Shown piece by piece: positions 23,569-32,558 of a stretch of 47,697 nucleotides of DNA (positions within the stretch are counted from its first letter, which is position 1; the number at the start of each line of letters is the position of its first letter). The notes beneath the pieces are model-generated. The model had not been told where the DNA came from. It worked only from the letters and a program-made list of their open reading frames with translations, and ran no database searches. The stretch comes from SVTX01 sp045659745 (GTDB taxonomy: Bacteria; Bacillota; Clostridia; Oscillospirales; CAG-272): NCBI GenBank assembly GCA_045659745.1, contig JAZRCL010000081.1, positions 1 to 47,697 on the forward strand, given 5' to 3'. A program made the translations under genes and the position numbers.

Positions 23569-25029
23569 ATGAAGGAAAAACACGGAGGAAAATTTAAGAT
23601 AATTTTAACCTTCGCAGTACTGTTTGCAGTAGTTTCGGTGCTATTGCTTTTGGTATTTTTCGCAGGAAAAAAGACGCATATCGTGCACTTTGACCTTGAT
23701 GGCGGTACCCTTATCAGCGGCTCTCTTGAACAGCACGTGACTCAAGGACAGGACGCCACACCGCCCACAGCGGTAAAGGACGGAGCATATCTCCGTGGCT
23801 GGAGCACATCATACAAGCAGATAACCAAGGACGTTGTAATAAGGGCGATCTGGGAATACGAGACCACCCCCGGAATTATATATTCGAGTGGATCCAATCA
23901 GAATTTTGTTGAGATTGCTGGTGCATATGAATACATACGCGGCGAGATTTATCTCGGTGCTTATTATGGCGACAAAAAGGTGCTTGGAATACGTGATTCT
24001 GCGTTTGCGGATTGCGATGGAATAACAAAGGTTTATCTTCTTGACGGACTTTTGTCCATTGGCAATGGCGCATTTTCCGGTTGTACCGCGCTTGAGTCGT
24101 TAGAGATACCCGAGACGGTGACTCATATTGGCAACGGAGTGTTTTTAGGTTGTGAATCTCTTGAGATGCTCACTCTGAACAAAGGTCTTTTGGAAATAGG
24201 TGACAACGCGTTTGAGGGTTGCGCTAAGCTTGAGAAGATAGTGATACCCGAAACTGTGACACATATCGGAGCGGGCGCGTTCAAAAATTGCACATCGCTT
24301 AAAGAAATAGTTATTCCCGAAACAGTCACCCATATAGGCGAGGGGGCGTTTGAGGGATGTGAGTCGCTTGAGGTCGTTATCTTTAACAATCAGCCTACCG
24401 AGATAGCAAACAGTTCGTTTGTAGGCTGTACTTCGCTCAAACAAATTGTTATTCCCGAGACCGTGACGCTTATTGGCGTCGGTGCGTTCAGGGGCTGTGA
24501 GGCACTTGAGACGCTCGTGCTCAGCGAGGGGCTCCTTGAAATAGGAAGAGCTGCTTTTTCTGATTGTGTGGGGCTTGAGGAGATTGTATTACCCGAGAGT
24601 CTTGAAAAAATAGGCTATAACGCCTTTAACGGTTGTGAGAATCTTACAATAACCGTAACGCACGTTGAGGGTAAAAATTACGATGGCTGGATCGGAGGCT
24701 GGTGCGGAGACGCAGAGGTAATACTGCCCGAGGGCTTAACAAGAGAAGACCTGAATTTAGACAGAACAAACTTGGAAGTTTTCCCCGGCATAGTTCAAAG
24801 ACCGGGACAGATATGGCCCGAAGGCGCTATCAAACCCGGATTTGACATAGAGATAAACCCTGATGACTCAACCGAGTCTGAGGACACGGAAACACCCGAG
24901 ATCGACACGGAAAAGCTTCCCGCAGGACAGATAAAACCCGGAACAGGCAAAGAAAGCTTTATTGAAGGACTGACAAGACCTAAACTTGAACTTGAAACAG
25001 ACGAGTCCGGCGAGCCGACAGATGAATAA
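23569..25029 (+). CDS. BspA-like leucine-rich repeat protein with N-terminal anchor
   Basis: The 486-residue protein has a basic start and one membrane helix (about residues 10-31, FAVLFAVVSVLLLLVFF), so it is either anchored with the bulk outside or secreted. Residues 36-95 (VHFDLDGGTLISGSLEQHV ... YLRGWSTSYK) match the InlB B-repeat/Flg_new type module. Then come about ten LRR_5 repeats (about 130-350) of the BspA form, typified by CTSLKEIVIPETVTHIGEGA and CEALETLVLSEGLLEIG. The last 110 residues are Pro/Glu/Thr-rich with no LPxTG signal. Such proteins bind host or cell-surface targets; no partner is known. It is followed by a membrane-protein gene 12 bases later, likely the same operon. 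Confidence 0.87.
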   Translation: MKEKHGGKFKIILTFAVLFAVVSVLLLLVFFAGKKTHIVHFDLDGGTLISGSLEQHVTQGQDATPPTAVKDGAYLRGWSTSYKQITKDVVIRAIWEYETTPGIIYSSGSNQNFVEIAGAYEYIRGEIYLGAYYGDKKVLGIRDSAFADCDGITKVYLLDGLLSIGNGAFSGCTALESLEIPETVTHIGNGVFLGCESLEMLTLNKGLLEIGDNAFEGCAKLEKIVIPETVTHIGAGAFKNCTSLKEIVIPETVTHIGEGAFEGCESLEVVIFNNQPTEIANSSFVGCTSLKQIVIPETVTLIGVGAFRGCEALETLVLSEGLLEIGRAAFSDCVGLEEIVLPESLEKIGYNAFNGCENLTITVTHVEGKNYDGWIGGWCGDAEVILPEGLTREDLNLDRTNLEVFPGIVQRPGQIWPEGAIKPGFDIEINPDDSTESEDTETPEIDTEKLPAGQIKPGTGKESFIEGLTRPKLELETDESGEPTDE

Positions 25030-25041
25030 GGGGGCGAGAGA

Positions 25042-25788
25042 ATGCACATAATGCACATGCTCGGGATAATCTCCCTTATCTTCTTGGCGTCGCTGTTCCT
25101 GATGTGTATATTCCGCGACAAGCTTAATCACCCTATTGTAAATCCATTACTTATATGTGCGTGTGCAATATTTATGTTCTCCTGGACGTATGCGATGTAT
25201 GAGCACAACGGACTTAAGGGCGGATTTATGACGTTTGATAACATAAGCCCATATATCTGTACCGTTATACCGCTCACACCGCTTATGAACAAAAAGGTGA
25301 GAGATTTTGCTTACTGCGCGATGGCCTTTCTTGGATTTGGCATGTTTGTGGCTATGTTTGTCAGCCCTGAGGTTGAGTATATTTTAAGATACAGTCACGA
25401 TGCAAAATTTATACACGTGACTGAGGCAGCATGTCACCTTATTATGGGGATTTACGGATTTTATCTGATACTTTCAAACAAAGTCAAGATAAATCTCAAG
25501 AACCTTGCAAAGGGCTTGGTGTTTATCTATGCGTCGATAGGCTTTGGAATGTTTCTTAACTTCTTCTTCCACCGTTCTTATTTCGGTATGAACATGTACG
25601 GAAATCACTCTATATACTTTATGGACATATTCGGCAGCTTTGGAGCAACGCTTGCGGCATATCTGTTAGGAGTGCTTTTCACAATATTGGTTGGATATTT
25701 TGTTGGAATGTTTTTGGATTGGCTCAGCCGACCCAAGCATAAGCCGTCGGGAACTCAGGAAATAACACAAGAAACAACACAAGAATAA
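25042..25788 (+). CDS. Seven-helix integral membrane protein (YwaF/TMEM164-like?)
   Basis: The 248-residue protein has about seven membrane helices spread evenly, conserved polar residues inside them (FSWTYAMYEHNGL, HVTEAACHLIMGIYGFY, FFFHRSYFGMNMYGNHS), and a short soluble tail of Thr/Glu/Gln. The pattern resembles the TIGR02206/YwaF-like membrane family, but I hold that loosely. It starts 12 bases after the LRR gene with a GGGGGCGAGAG ribosome-like stretch, so the two are likely co-expressed; it might act on or help anchor the LRR protein, which is only a guess. A bidirectional terminator follows. Confidence 0.7.
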   Translation: MHIMHMLGIISLIFLASLFLMCIFRDKLNHPIVNPLLICACAIFMFSWTYAMYEHNGLKGGFMTFDNISPYICTVIPLTPLMNKKVRDFAYCAMAFLGFGMFVAMFVSPEVEYILRYSHDAKFIHVTEAACHLIMGIYGFYLILSNKVKINLKNLAKGLVFIYASIGFGMFLNFFFHRSYFGMNMYGNHSIYFMDIFGSFGATLAAYLLGVLFTILVGYFVGMFLDWLSRPKHKPSGTQEITQETTQE

Positions 25789-25789
25789 T

Positions 25790-25816
25790 AAAAGGACACC
25801 TGAGGGTGTCCTTTTT
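25790..25816. terminator. Bidirectional terminator
   Basis: AAAAGGACACC and GGTGTCCTTTTT form the stem around TGAG, between the convergent membrane-protein and FGGY genes. Confidence 0.9.
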
Positions 25817-25827
25817 GTGTACCTTTA

Positions 25828-27372
25828 TTACAGCACATCGGTCGCAAGTCGCTCGACCTCGAGTCCTTTTTTGTATTTTTCCATAAAGGCGGAGAAGGAT
25901 TTTTGCTCCGACTTACTTGCAGACACGGTGGTCTTCTGCGCATCTTTGAATATTCCGTCGAGGAAGCTCTCAAAGTTATGTTCGCCGAGGTGTGCAAACA
26001 AAGCAAGAACCGCAATACCCCATGCGCCGCCCTCGCCTGCGTTTTGCATGACTGTCACGGGGGCGCCGATAGCTGCAGACATTGCGCTCTGTCCGACGAA
26101 GGGGGATTTGAAAAATCCGCCGTGACCGCATACGCTGTCTATCTGCACGTCCTCCTTATGCAGCATCTCGCAGCCAAGCGCGAGAGAGCCGAGCGCGGAG
26201 TATATATGCATTTTCATAAAGTTTGCCAGTGTCAGCTTGCCGTCGGAGGCTCGGACTATCAGAGGAGCGCCGCTTGCCACGTTCACTATCGGCTCACCTG
26301 CAAGGAAGTTGTAGCCCACAAGTCCGCCGCAGTCCTCATCTCCCTCAAGAGACTTTGCGTACAGCGCGTCAAACAGGGCTCCACGGCTTATATTGCCGCC
26401 ACCGAGCGTTATCACTTCTTCAAAAAGATTTGTCCATGCGGTTATTTCTGATGCGAAGTTGTTGACATGAACCATCGCAACGGGTGCGCCGTGGGGCGTG
26501 GTGACAACGTCTATTTCTTTGTAGTAGGAGCTGAGATTCTTTTCAAGCACCGCCATAAGGAAGCCAGACGTTCCCGCGGAGACGTTTGCGGTTCTGGGAG
26601 TCACACTGTTTGTAGCCACCATTCCCGTGCCCGCGTCACCCTCAGGAGGGCAGAGCATACAGCCTGCTGCAAGCTTTCCCGTGGGATCAAGCCACTTTGC
26701 ACCCTCTGCAGTGAGCGTTCCCGCGTTTTCTCCCGCAACAAGCACCTTGGGGAGAATGTTCTCAAAGGGAGTGTCAATGCCTTTTTGCTTCAATAGGGTA
26801 TTGAATTTGCAAAGCATATCATTATCGTAATCATTGTTATTTATGGGGAACATACCCGACGCGTCACCTACACCGAGCACCTTTTTGCCTGTGAGCTTAT
26901 AGTGAACGTAGCCTGCAAGCGTTGTGAGGAAGATGACGCTTTTGACGTGCGCTTCACCGCTCAGTATTGCCTGATAGTAGTGCGACACGCTCCAACGCAT
27001 AGGAACGTTAAACTCAAAAAGCTCCGTAAGCTCATCAGCCGCTTTTTCGGTGTTGGTGTTTCTCCAGGTTCTGAACGGAGCGAGGAGGTTGTCGTTTTTG
27101 TCAAATGCGAGGTATCCGTGCATCATACCCGAAATACCGATAGATGATATTTCTCTAAGCTCTTCCCCGAATTTCGATTTATAGTCAGCGGCGAGATTTG
27201 CAAAGCTGGTCTGCATTCCGCATTCAACATCCTCAAGAGAATACGACCAAAGACCGTCGACAAGCATGTTTTCCCATTCGTATGAGCCCTGTGCGATAGC
27301 CTTTGCGTTATCGTCCACAAGAACAGCCTTTATTCTTGTCGAGCCAAGCTCGATTCCTAATATTTTTTTCAT
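25828..27372 (-). CDS. FGGY-family carbohydrate kinase
   Basis: The 514-residue cytoplasmic enzyme shows the FGGY kinase layout: ATPase N-domain opening with LGIELGSTRIKAVLVDD (residues 4-20), the substrate region SIGISGMMHGYLAFD (about 77-91) and FRTWRNTNTEKAA, and the C-terminal nucleotide half with GDAGTGMVATNSV and VSAGTSGFL (about 262-290) and a phosphate-binding AGEGGAWGIAVLA near residue 445. It phosphorylates a sugar or ketose; the sequence best resembles the Clostridia branch related to ribulokinases and xylulokinases (AraK-like), but substrate is not settled. It is transcribed toward the terminator and shares the region with a GntR/LacI-type regulator on the same strand, separated by a terminator. 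Confidence 0.87.
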   Translation of the reverse strand: MKKILGIELGSTRIKAVLVDDNAKAIAQGSYEWENMLVDGLWSYSLEDVECGMQTSFANLAADYKSKFGEELREISSIGISGMMHGYLAFDKNDNLLAPFRTWRNTNTEKAADELTELFEFNVPMRWSVSHYYQAILSGEAHVKSVIFLTTLAGYVHYKLTGKKVLGVGDASGMFPINNNDYDNDMLCKFNTLLKQKGIDTPFENILPKVLVAGENAGTLTAEGAKWLDPTGKLAAGCMLCPPEGDAGTGMVATNSVTPRTANVSAGTSGFLMAVLEKNLSSYYKEIDVVTTPHGAPVAMVHVNNFASEITAWTNLFEEVITLGGGNISRGALFDALYAKSLEGDEDCGGLVGYNFLAGEPIVNVASGAPLIVRASDGKLTLANFMKMHIYSALGSLALGCEMLHKEDVQIDSVCGHGGFFKSPFVGQSAMSAAIGAPVTVMQNAGEGGAWGIAVLALFAHLGEHNFESFLDGIFKDAQKTTVSASKSEQKSFSAFMEKYKKGLEVERLATDVL

Positions 27373-27413
27373 AAATACTCCTTGTTTGAGATTTGTAAAA
27401 TATCTACTGATTT

Positions 27414-27442
27414 ATTATAGCATAGATTCGGTGGTTTGTAAA
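27414..27442 (-). promoter_or_regulatory. Promoter of the FGGY kinase gene
   Basis: On the minus strand TTTACA (27437-27442) and TATAAT (27414-27419), 17-base spacer. Confidence 0.75.
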
Positions 27443-27490
27443 GGGGAGGGGAAGCGGGGGATATTTTCATGTGAAGATTTTTGAATGATT

Positions 27491-27528
27491 AAAGGGCTAT
27501 CCGTGATATTAGCGCGGATAGCCCTTTG
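27491..27528 (-). terminator. Terminator of the regulator gene
   Basis: AAAGGGCTATCCG and CGGATAGCCCTTT form a 13-bp stem with a short A/T loop. Confidence 0.85.
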
Positions 27529-27530
27529 TG

Positions 27531-28658
27531 TTAATCATTATCATTACCCAATACAATGTTTGCGGGTACTATTATCTTTGTGTTTGATATGTCTGCTCCG
27601 TTCAGCGCGCTCTGCATCAATTTGATTGCCTCAGCACCTATTTTGTAGCTGTCCTGCATAATGTAGGTCGGGTGTCTGCCGGGGCTTGCGGTCTCGAACT
27701 GCATCGGGTTGAAATCCAGGTAAACTATCTCAAAACGGTGTTCATAAGGGTCACCGAGAGTGTTCAGCATTTTTGCCAAGTGAAGTCCACTGGAATAATC
27801 GGCGGTGATAATTGCGCTTATTTTGGTATTTGCGTCGAGAAATTCACGGAATTTATCACAGAAGGAGAGAGATGTCGGATCGGCGTCACCCTCAAATGAA
27901 TAGAAATACGGTCTGTAATTGTGTGCGCTGTAAAGTGAATTGATAAAGCTCTCCTTGCGCATTGAAAGCGAGGAATTTGTCTTTATATTTGCGTTAAAAT
28001 ACAGAATGTATTTATGGCCGGCCTCAAGCAGATGATTTGCGGCGAGCTTAACCATGCTTTCGTGATCTGTGGAAATGTATGGCAGGGAGAGACCGGGTAA
28101 AAGTCTGTCAACGAGTATCAGAGGGAAATTTTTTGTCGCAAGCTGAAGAATAGTAGGGTTGTATATCTCGTTATCAACCGGATAGAGAATTATTCCGTCT
28201 ACATGCATTGCAATATATTTGTCGATAAGCTCCTGCTCCTTCTGTAGCGACATTGAGGAGCTGTCAACTATTATCACTTCTTTTTCGTGCTTGTCGATTA
28301 TTGCCGCGAGAATGTTATTTATATGATGGCCTCCCATCATTTTAGGGATAATAACTGCGACCGTTTTGTTATCCTGGGGCACGGATTTTGGCATGTGATT
28401 ATTTGTGTGCAGTATGGAGAGTGCTGTCTTGAGAGGAATCTCGTTGTTTATTCTTGTGCCTCCGCGCTTTGAGCGTATGACAAGACTGTACTCTTCAAGT
28501 ATAGCGTACGCCTTTCGTGCGGTTATACGGCTGACACCTATATCTCGCACGATCTCCGCCTCGGTGGGGAGCTTATAATCCTCATCACCGTGGTGCTCGA
28601 TAATAAGCTTTGACAAATATTCAGTTACCTTTTTGTATAGGAATGTTTCTCTTTGCAT
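27531..28658 (-). CDS. GntR-type regulator with LacI-like sugar sensor
   Basis: The 375-residue regulator joins an N-terminal GntR winged helix (about residues 5-70; KLPTEAEIVRDIGVSRITAR and KAYAILEEYSLVIRSKRGGT) to a C-terminal periplasmic-binding-protein fold (about 100-375; TVAVIIPKMMGGHHINNILA, DGIILYPVDNEIYNP, SAIITADYSSGLHLA). This is the AraR-type layout of Firmicutes that represses sugar genes until a sugar binds. It faces the ABC transporter operon across 392 bases with a perfect inverted repeat near that operon's transcription start, and the FGGY kinase lies behind it, so it is the best candidate regulator of both. The inducer is unknown. It has its own consensus promoter. Confidence 0.9.
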   Translation of the reverse strand: MQRETFLYKKVTEYLSKLIIEHHGDEDYKLPTEAEIVRDIGVSRITARKAYAILEEYSLVIRSKRGGTRINNEIPLKTALSILHTNNHMPKSVPQDNKTVAVIIPKMMGGHHINNILAAIIDKHEKEVIIVDSSSMSLQKEQELIDKYIAMHVDGIILYPVDNEIYNPTILQLATKNFPLILVDRLLPGLSLPYISTDHESMVKLAANHLLEAGHKYILYFNANIKTNSSLSMRKESFINSLYSAHNYRPYFYSFEGDADPTSLSFCDKFREFLDANTKISAIITADYSSGLHLAKMLNTLGDPYEHRFEIVYLDFNPMQFETASPGRHPTYIMQDSYKIGAEAIKLMQSALNGADISNTKIIVPANIVLGNDND

Positions 28659-28692
28659 TTTTTTACTACCTTAATGTATTGTTTTTATTAAA

Positions 28693-28721
28693 ATTATATA
28701 CCATTATTTGATTTTTGTCAA
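28693..28721 (-). promoter_or_regulatory. Consensus promoter of the GntR regulator
   Basis: On the minus strand TTGACA (28716-28721) and TATAAT (28693-28698), 17-base spacer. The remainder of the 392-base gap (28722-28947) is A/T-rich with small inverted repeats such as AGACAA/TTGTCT near 28802-28823, not otherwise assignable. Confidence 0.85.
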
Positions 28722-28947
28722 GCGCGATTCGATAAAATTTGAGTTTATACAAGGGTAGTGTAATTGTGCGGAATTATTAGTTAATTAATATGAGAATGCG
28801 TAGACAAAAAAACACTAATTGTCTTTTGTCTTGTTTATGTTATTGTTATAAAACATTATTCTCAACACAATGGCTAAATGTTGTTAGATTTTGTTGTTAA
28901 TTTTACACGAACTTAAGCTCGTATTGTGTATGATGTACAAAAATCTG

Positions 28948-28976
28948 TTGACTTTGTAATGAAATTGTGGTAATAT
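28948..28976 (+). promoter_or_regulatory. Promoter of the ABC sugar transporter operon
   Basis: TTGACT (28948-28953) and TAATAT (28971-28976), 17-base spacer; start near 28984. Confidence 0.6.
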
Positions 28977-28989
28977 ATAGGTGATAAAT

Positions 28990-29025
28990 GTTATACTTGA
29001 AGAGTAAATGTTATGTAAGTATAAC
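28990..29025. promoter_or_regulatory. Inverted repeat, candidate repressor operator
   Basis: GTTATACTT (28990-28998) and AAGTATAAC (29017-29025) are perfect 9-base inverted arms 18 bases apart, at about +6 to +41. The position fits a roadblock operator for the divergent GntR/LacI-type regulator; this is inference. Confidence 0.55.
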
Positions 29026-29050
29026 AAAATATACAGGAGGAGAATTAACA

Positions 29051-30697
29051 ATGAAAAAATCTTTCAAAAAAATTGCAAGAATAGCCTTGCTTGCAGTGTG
29101 CATTTCGATGATTGCTTCTTGCTTTGTGGGTTGTTTTGGCGGCGGCGACGATCCCGAGGAAGAAAAATACAAGGATCTCGTAAAGCTCACTATTGATGCG
29201 GGCGGCCAAAATGCACAGTATAATACAACGTCTTCCTTGGAATATGACAAGTTCCTTAATCCCTATCCTTACAATACACTTGAAACTCTCGTTAAAGCTT
29301 GGAACGAAGCTAATGCGGAGAAGTACGGCTATTACTTTGTAGTAGCTGATAATTCCATTAATATGGACAGAGAAACCATGGCCCCCATGCTTTCCAACGG
29401 TTCAGCTCCCGAGATACTTTACTATCTGGGAACAACTATTGCCGAGGACCAGAGCAAGGGTTGGTTTTATGATATTTCCTCCGCTATGGAAACGCCCAAC
29501 AAGTATTCCAAGCCCGGCGAAGCAGGAAGCGAAAAGTGGAAGGATATTTGGGATAGCACATCCTACGTAAGCACGTTTGCACCTAACGGTGAGAAATATA
29601 CGGTTGAGATGGAGCAGAACCCCATAGGCATTATTTATAATAAGACACTTTTTGAGGCTGCGGGCATTACGGAAACACCCGTGACTTACAAAGATTTTAT
29701 GGAAGCTCAGGATAAGCTCAATGCTTACGCACAGACAGTAAGCAGAGCAAATCCCAGCGATGACGCTACATATATTTGCCCTTACTTCCATATGTATCCC
29801 TGGTATGACTGCTATCTTGAGTCCACGCTTTGGGCAAGTGAGCTTGAATATATGGACGTAATTACAGTTGACGGCGGTGTAGATGCTGAAGAATATGCGA
29901 GAGCATATATGCAGAAGGACCCCGTGACAGGCGAAAGACGCTTCTCCCCTGAGGACGAGAAATACGTTGAACTCTTCCGTTTGATAAAGCAGATGACAAA
30001 GTATTACCCGACAAATTACAGCTCCTACTATGCTGAGCAGCAGTTCCTCGTGGGAAATCTTGCTATGCTTGAGGTAGTAGGCGGAAGCATTCGTGAACTT
30101 GTTGACACAGTTGACGGTGAATTTGAAATAGGCGTTATGCCTTATCCCGTGCTTACACAGCAGCCCGAGAATGAAGCAGATAACCCCTACTATACAACTT
30201 TCAATGTTGACAAATACGTTCGCAGAGGCTTTTCCGGTTATTCAACAGGTTGGGCTATTACAAACTCCGCTATGAATAAGGATAGTGAGGCAGGCAATAC
30301 AAACTGTGTAGATGCTTGCGTAGACATTCTTATGTATCTGAGTTGCTTCGAGAACAACGACAAGATGGTCAACGACCTCGGATTTGCAGTTCCTCTTTCC
30401 GGAAACACAACCAACCCGTATTTCCAGGCTCTTGCTGATACCTACAAGAGCGATATTGCAAACGAAAACACCGTATCCTGGTCCTGCGTAACGGCGGGCG
30501 ATACGATGAACAAGGACTACTACGATGCATTCTACCTCTTCAGACAGGATGCAATCGGACTTAGCCTGGCTGATATCGAGGGCAAGCTTCCCATTCTTAA
30601 AAACTCGTTTATCAATGCAGTAAACACACTTTATAATACAAACAAGTGGGACAACAAGGCTTGGCCCGCATACGGAACCTCTAACAAGGAAGGATAA
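29051..30697 (+). CDS. ABC transporter sugar-binding lipoprotein
   Basis: The 548-residue protein starts with a lipoprotein signal (residues 1-24, IALLAVCISMIASCFVGC; lipid Cys in ASC or VGC) and is a solute-binding protein of the large extracellular sugar-binding class. Segments such as ILYYLGTTIAEDQSKGWFYD, NPIGIIYNKTLFEAAGITET (about 195-214) and a late GYSTGWAITNSAMNKD (about 397-412) are typical of the fold. It captures a sugar or oligosaccharide for the two permeases that follow 6 and 3 bases apart. The ATG at 29051 has AGGAGGAG 7-8 bases upstream; an earlier in-frame ATG has none. No ATPase is in the operon, so it probably uses a shared MsmX-like ATPase elsewhere. Confidence 0.93.
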   Translation: MKKSFKKIARIALLAVCISMIASCFVGCFGGGDDPEEEKYKDLVKLTIDAGGQNAQYNTTSSLEYDKFLNPYPYNTLETLVKAWNEANAEKYGYYFVVADNSINMDRETMAPMLSNGSAPEILYYLGTTIAEDQSKGWFYDISSAMETPNKYSKPGEAGSEKWKDIWDSTSYVSTFAPNGEKYTVEMEQNPIGIIYNKTLFEAAGITETPVTYKDFMEAQDKLNAYAQTVSRANPSDDATYICPYFHMYPWYDCYLESTLWASELEYMDVITVDGGVDAEEYARAYMQKDPVTGERRFSPEDEKYVELFRLIKQMTKYYPTNYSSYYAEQQFLVGNLAMLEVVGGSIRELVDTVDGEFEIGVMPYPVLTQQPENEADNPYYTTFNVDKYVRRGFSGYSTGWAITNSAMNKDSEAGNTNCVDACVDILMYLSCFENNDKMVNDLGFAVPLSGNTTNPYFQALADTYKSDIANENTVSWSCVTAGDTMNKDYYDAFYLFRQDAIGLSLADIEGKLPILKNSFINAVNTLYNTNKWDNKAWPAYGTSNKEG

Positions 30698-30703
30698 TAA
30701 AAA

Positions 30704-31654
30704 ATGTCAAACAAAGACAGATCAGATAAAGGAAAGCTAAAGAAGTTCTTGCGCAAGAACAGAGGATATCAAGGACTCCTCTTTATATTGCCTGCGTTTA
30801 TTCTTTTGTGCGTCTTCTGTTTGTATCCTACGATAATGGCATTTGTAAACTCCTTTACCGATTGGGACGGCGGCTCGGGAGCCGAATTTATTTGGTTCGA
30901 AAATTACAAGCGCGTATTTGCGGATAGGCTGTTCTGGAAATCTCTTCTCAATGCCGTTATCCTCACGGTCGTTGGAATGATACTCGGTAACGCGGCATCA
31001 ATCCTTCTGGCTGAGCTTATGTATAATCTCAGGTCCAGAATGATGCCCATTTACAGATTTTTATTCGTTCTTCCTGCTATGATCCCCGGCATTATCGTGC
31101 TCCTTCTTTGGCAAAAGCTTGTTTTTTCGGGCTCGTCCGCGGGTCTTGCCAATACGATAATTTCAATGTTTGGCGCAAAGCCACTTGAATGGTTTGCAAG
31201 TAAGGAGACGTGGGTAGTATTTCTCAGTATATTCCTCTACGGATTCCCTTGGGTCGGCGGTACCTCGTTCCTCATTTATCTTGCGGGACTTAACGCCATT
31301 GACCGCAGCGTTATAGAGGCGTCGCAGATTGACGGCTTGTCCTTCTGGGGAAGGGTGTTCAGAATAGATCTTCCTCTTATCAGCGGACAGCTCAAGTACT
31401 TCCTCGTAATGGGCTTTATAGGCGGACTCCAGAACTATTCAATGCAGTATGCCATCACCAATGGCGGACCGGGCGAGGTAATAGATAGCATGCTGTCGGG
31501 AACGATGGTTCCGGGTTATTACATTTACAGACTTATTACCGGCTCTTCTAAGGAGGGCGCGTACGGATACGCTTGCGCGATGGGCGTTGTCATGTTTGTT
31601 ATTATAATGATAGTAACCATCATTAACAACAAGCTTATCAAGTCGAAGGAGTAA
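30704..31654 (+). CDS. ABC sugar transporter permease (MalF/UgpA type)
   Basis: The 316-residue membrane protein has six helices and the binding-protein-dependent transport motif for ATPase contact, EASQIDGLSFWGRVFRIDLP (about residues 205-224), of the EAA family. The N-terminus is cytoplasmic and basic (SNKDRSDKGKLKKFLRK), and GLLFILPAFILLCVF begins the first helix. It pairs with the next permease to form the channel for the sugar captured by the upstream lipoprotein. It begins 6 bases after the binding-protein gene and ends 3 bases before the second permease gene, consistent with one operon. Confidence 0.94.
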   Translation: MSNKDRSDKGKLKKFLRKNRGYQGLLFILPAFILLCVFCLYPTIMAFVNSFTDWDGGSGAEFIWFENYKRVFADRLFWKSLLNAVILTVVGMILGNAASILLAELMYNLRSRMMPIYRFLFVLPAMIPGIIVLLLWQKLVFSGSSAGLANTIISMFGAKPLEWFASKETWVVFLSIFLYGFPWVGGTSFLIYLAGLNAIDRSVIEASQIDGLSFWGRVFRIDLPLISGQLKYFLVMGFIGGLQNYSMQYAITNGGPGEVIDSMLSGTMVPGYYIYRLITGSSKEGAYGYACAMGVVMFVIIMIVTIINNKLIKSKE

Positions 31655-31657
31655 GCT

Positions 31658-32530
31658 ATGAGAGATGTAAAAATAAATAAAAAAAGAAAGAAGCTGACAG
31701 TAGGACAGGTCTTCTCCCATATCATCATAATCTGCTTGCTGATAATGGTGCTGTTTCCTTTCTACATACTGATTATCAACAGCTTCAAGGCCCCTGCGGA
31801 TATCCTGAAAAATCCTCTTTCATTTCCGGGTGCGGAAGATGCGAAGGTGATTACGGGCGCGTTCAAATCCGCTTGGCCGTATATTTCAAAATATATTCTG
31901 AATACCTTTTGGGTAGCATTTCTTGAGGTCTTTGGCGTATTGCTCTTTTCCAGCCTTGCGGCATACGGCTTTTCAAGATTCAAATTCAAGGGCAAGGACA
32001 CGCTTTTTATGGTGTTCCTGGCATTTATGATGATCCCAGGTATTTTGACACTCGCCACACAGTATTCTCTGGTATATTCAACTTTGAATCTGAAGCAGAC
32101 GTATGCGGGCGTGGTGCTACCTGCAATAGCGGGAGGTATGCCTGTAAACATATTCCTTATCAAGACGTTTTTGGATGGAATTCCTTCCGATATTTACGAA
32201 GCCGCCGAAATGGACGGCGCGAGCAAGCTGGGCTGCTATTTCAGGATAGCTATCCCGCTCAGCACTCCCATCCTCTTTACCGTGGGACTGTCAACACTTC
32301 TCGGCGCGTGGAATGACGTTATCTGGGCAAGACTTATCCTTTACGGAGCAGAGGACATGTACACCATAGGCGTCGGAGTATTTACCGTGTTTGGTTCAAG
32401 CGCAGCAAAGATACCCGATACAGTGATATATGCGGGATATTGTCTTGCATCATTGCCGCTTCTTATTGCGTTCTTCTTTACGTCAAAGCAATTTATTAAG
32501 GGGCTTACTGATGGCGCAGTTAAAATGTAA
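31658..32530 (+). CDS. ABC sugar transporter permease (MalG/UgpE type)
   Basis: The 290-residue membrane protein has six helices and the EAA-type loop YEAAEMDGASKLGCYFRIAI (about residues 178-197). FLIKTFLDGIP precedes it as in MalG/UgpE-class permeases. It forms the second half of the channel with the protein encoded just upstream. As no ATPase gene lies in the operon, an MsmX-type multifunctional ATPase is expected elsewhere. The downstream neighbour, a lipoprotein, starts 28 bases after its stop, so sugar import and lipoproteins are likely co-expressed. Confidence 0.94.
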   Translation: MRDVKINKKRKKLTVGQVFSHIIIICLLIMVLFPFYILIINSFKAPADILKNPLSFPGAEDAKVITGAFKSAWPYISKYILNTFWVAFLEVFGVLLFSSLAAYGFSRFKFKGKDTLFMVFLAFMMIPGILTLATQYSLVYSTLNLKQTYAGVVLPAIAGGMPVNIFLIKTFLDGIPSDIYEAAEMDGASKLGCYFRIAIPLSTPILFTVGLSTLLGAWNDVIWARLILYGAEDMYTIGVGVFTVFGSSAAKIPDTVIYAGYCLASLPLLIAFFFTSKQFIKGLTDGAVKM

Positions 32531-32558
32531 TACGAAACAAACACAGCGAGGTGAAAAC

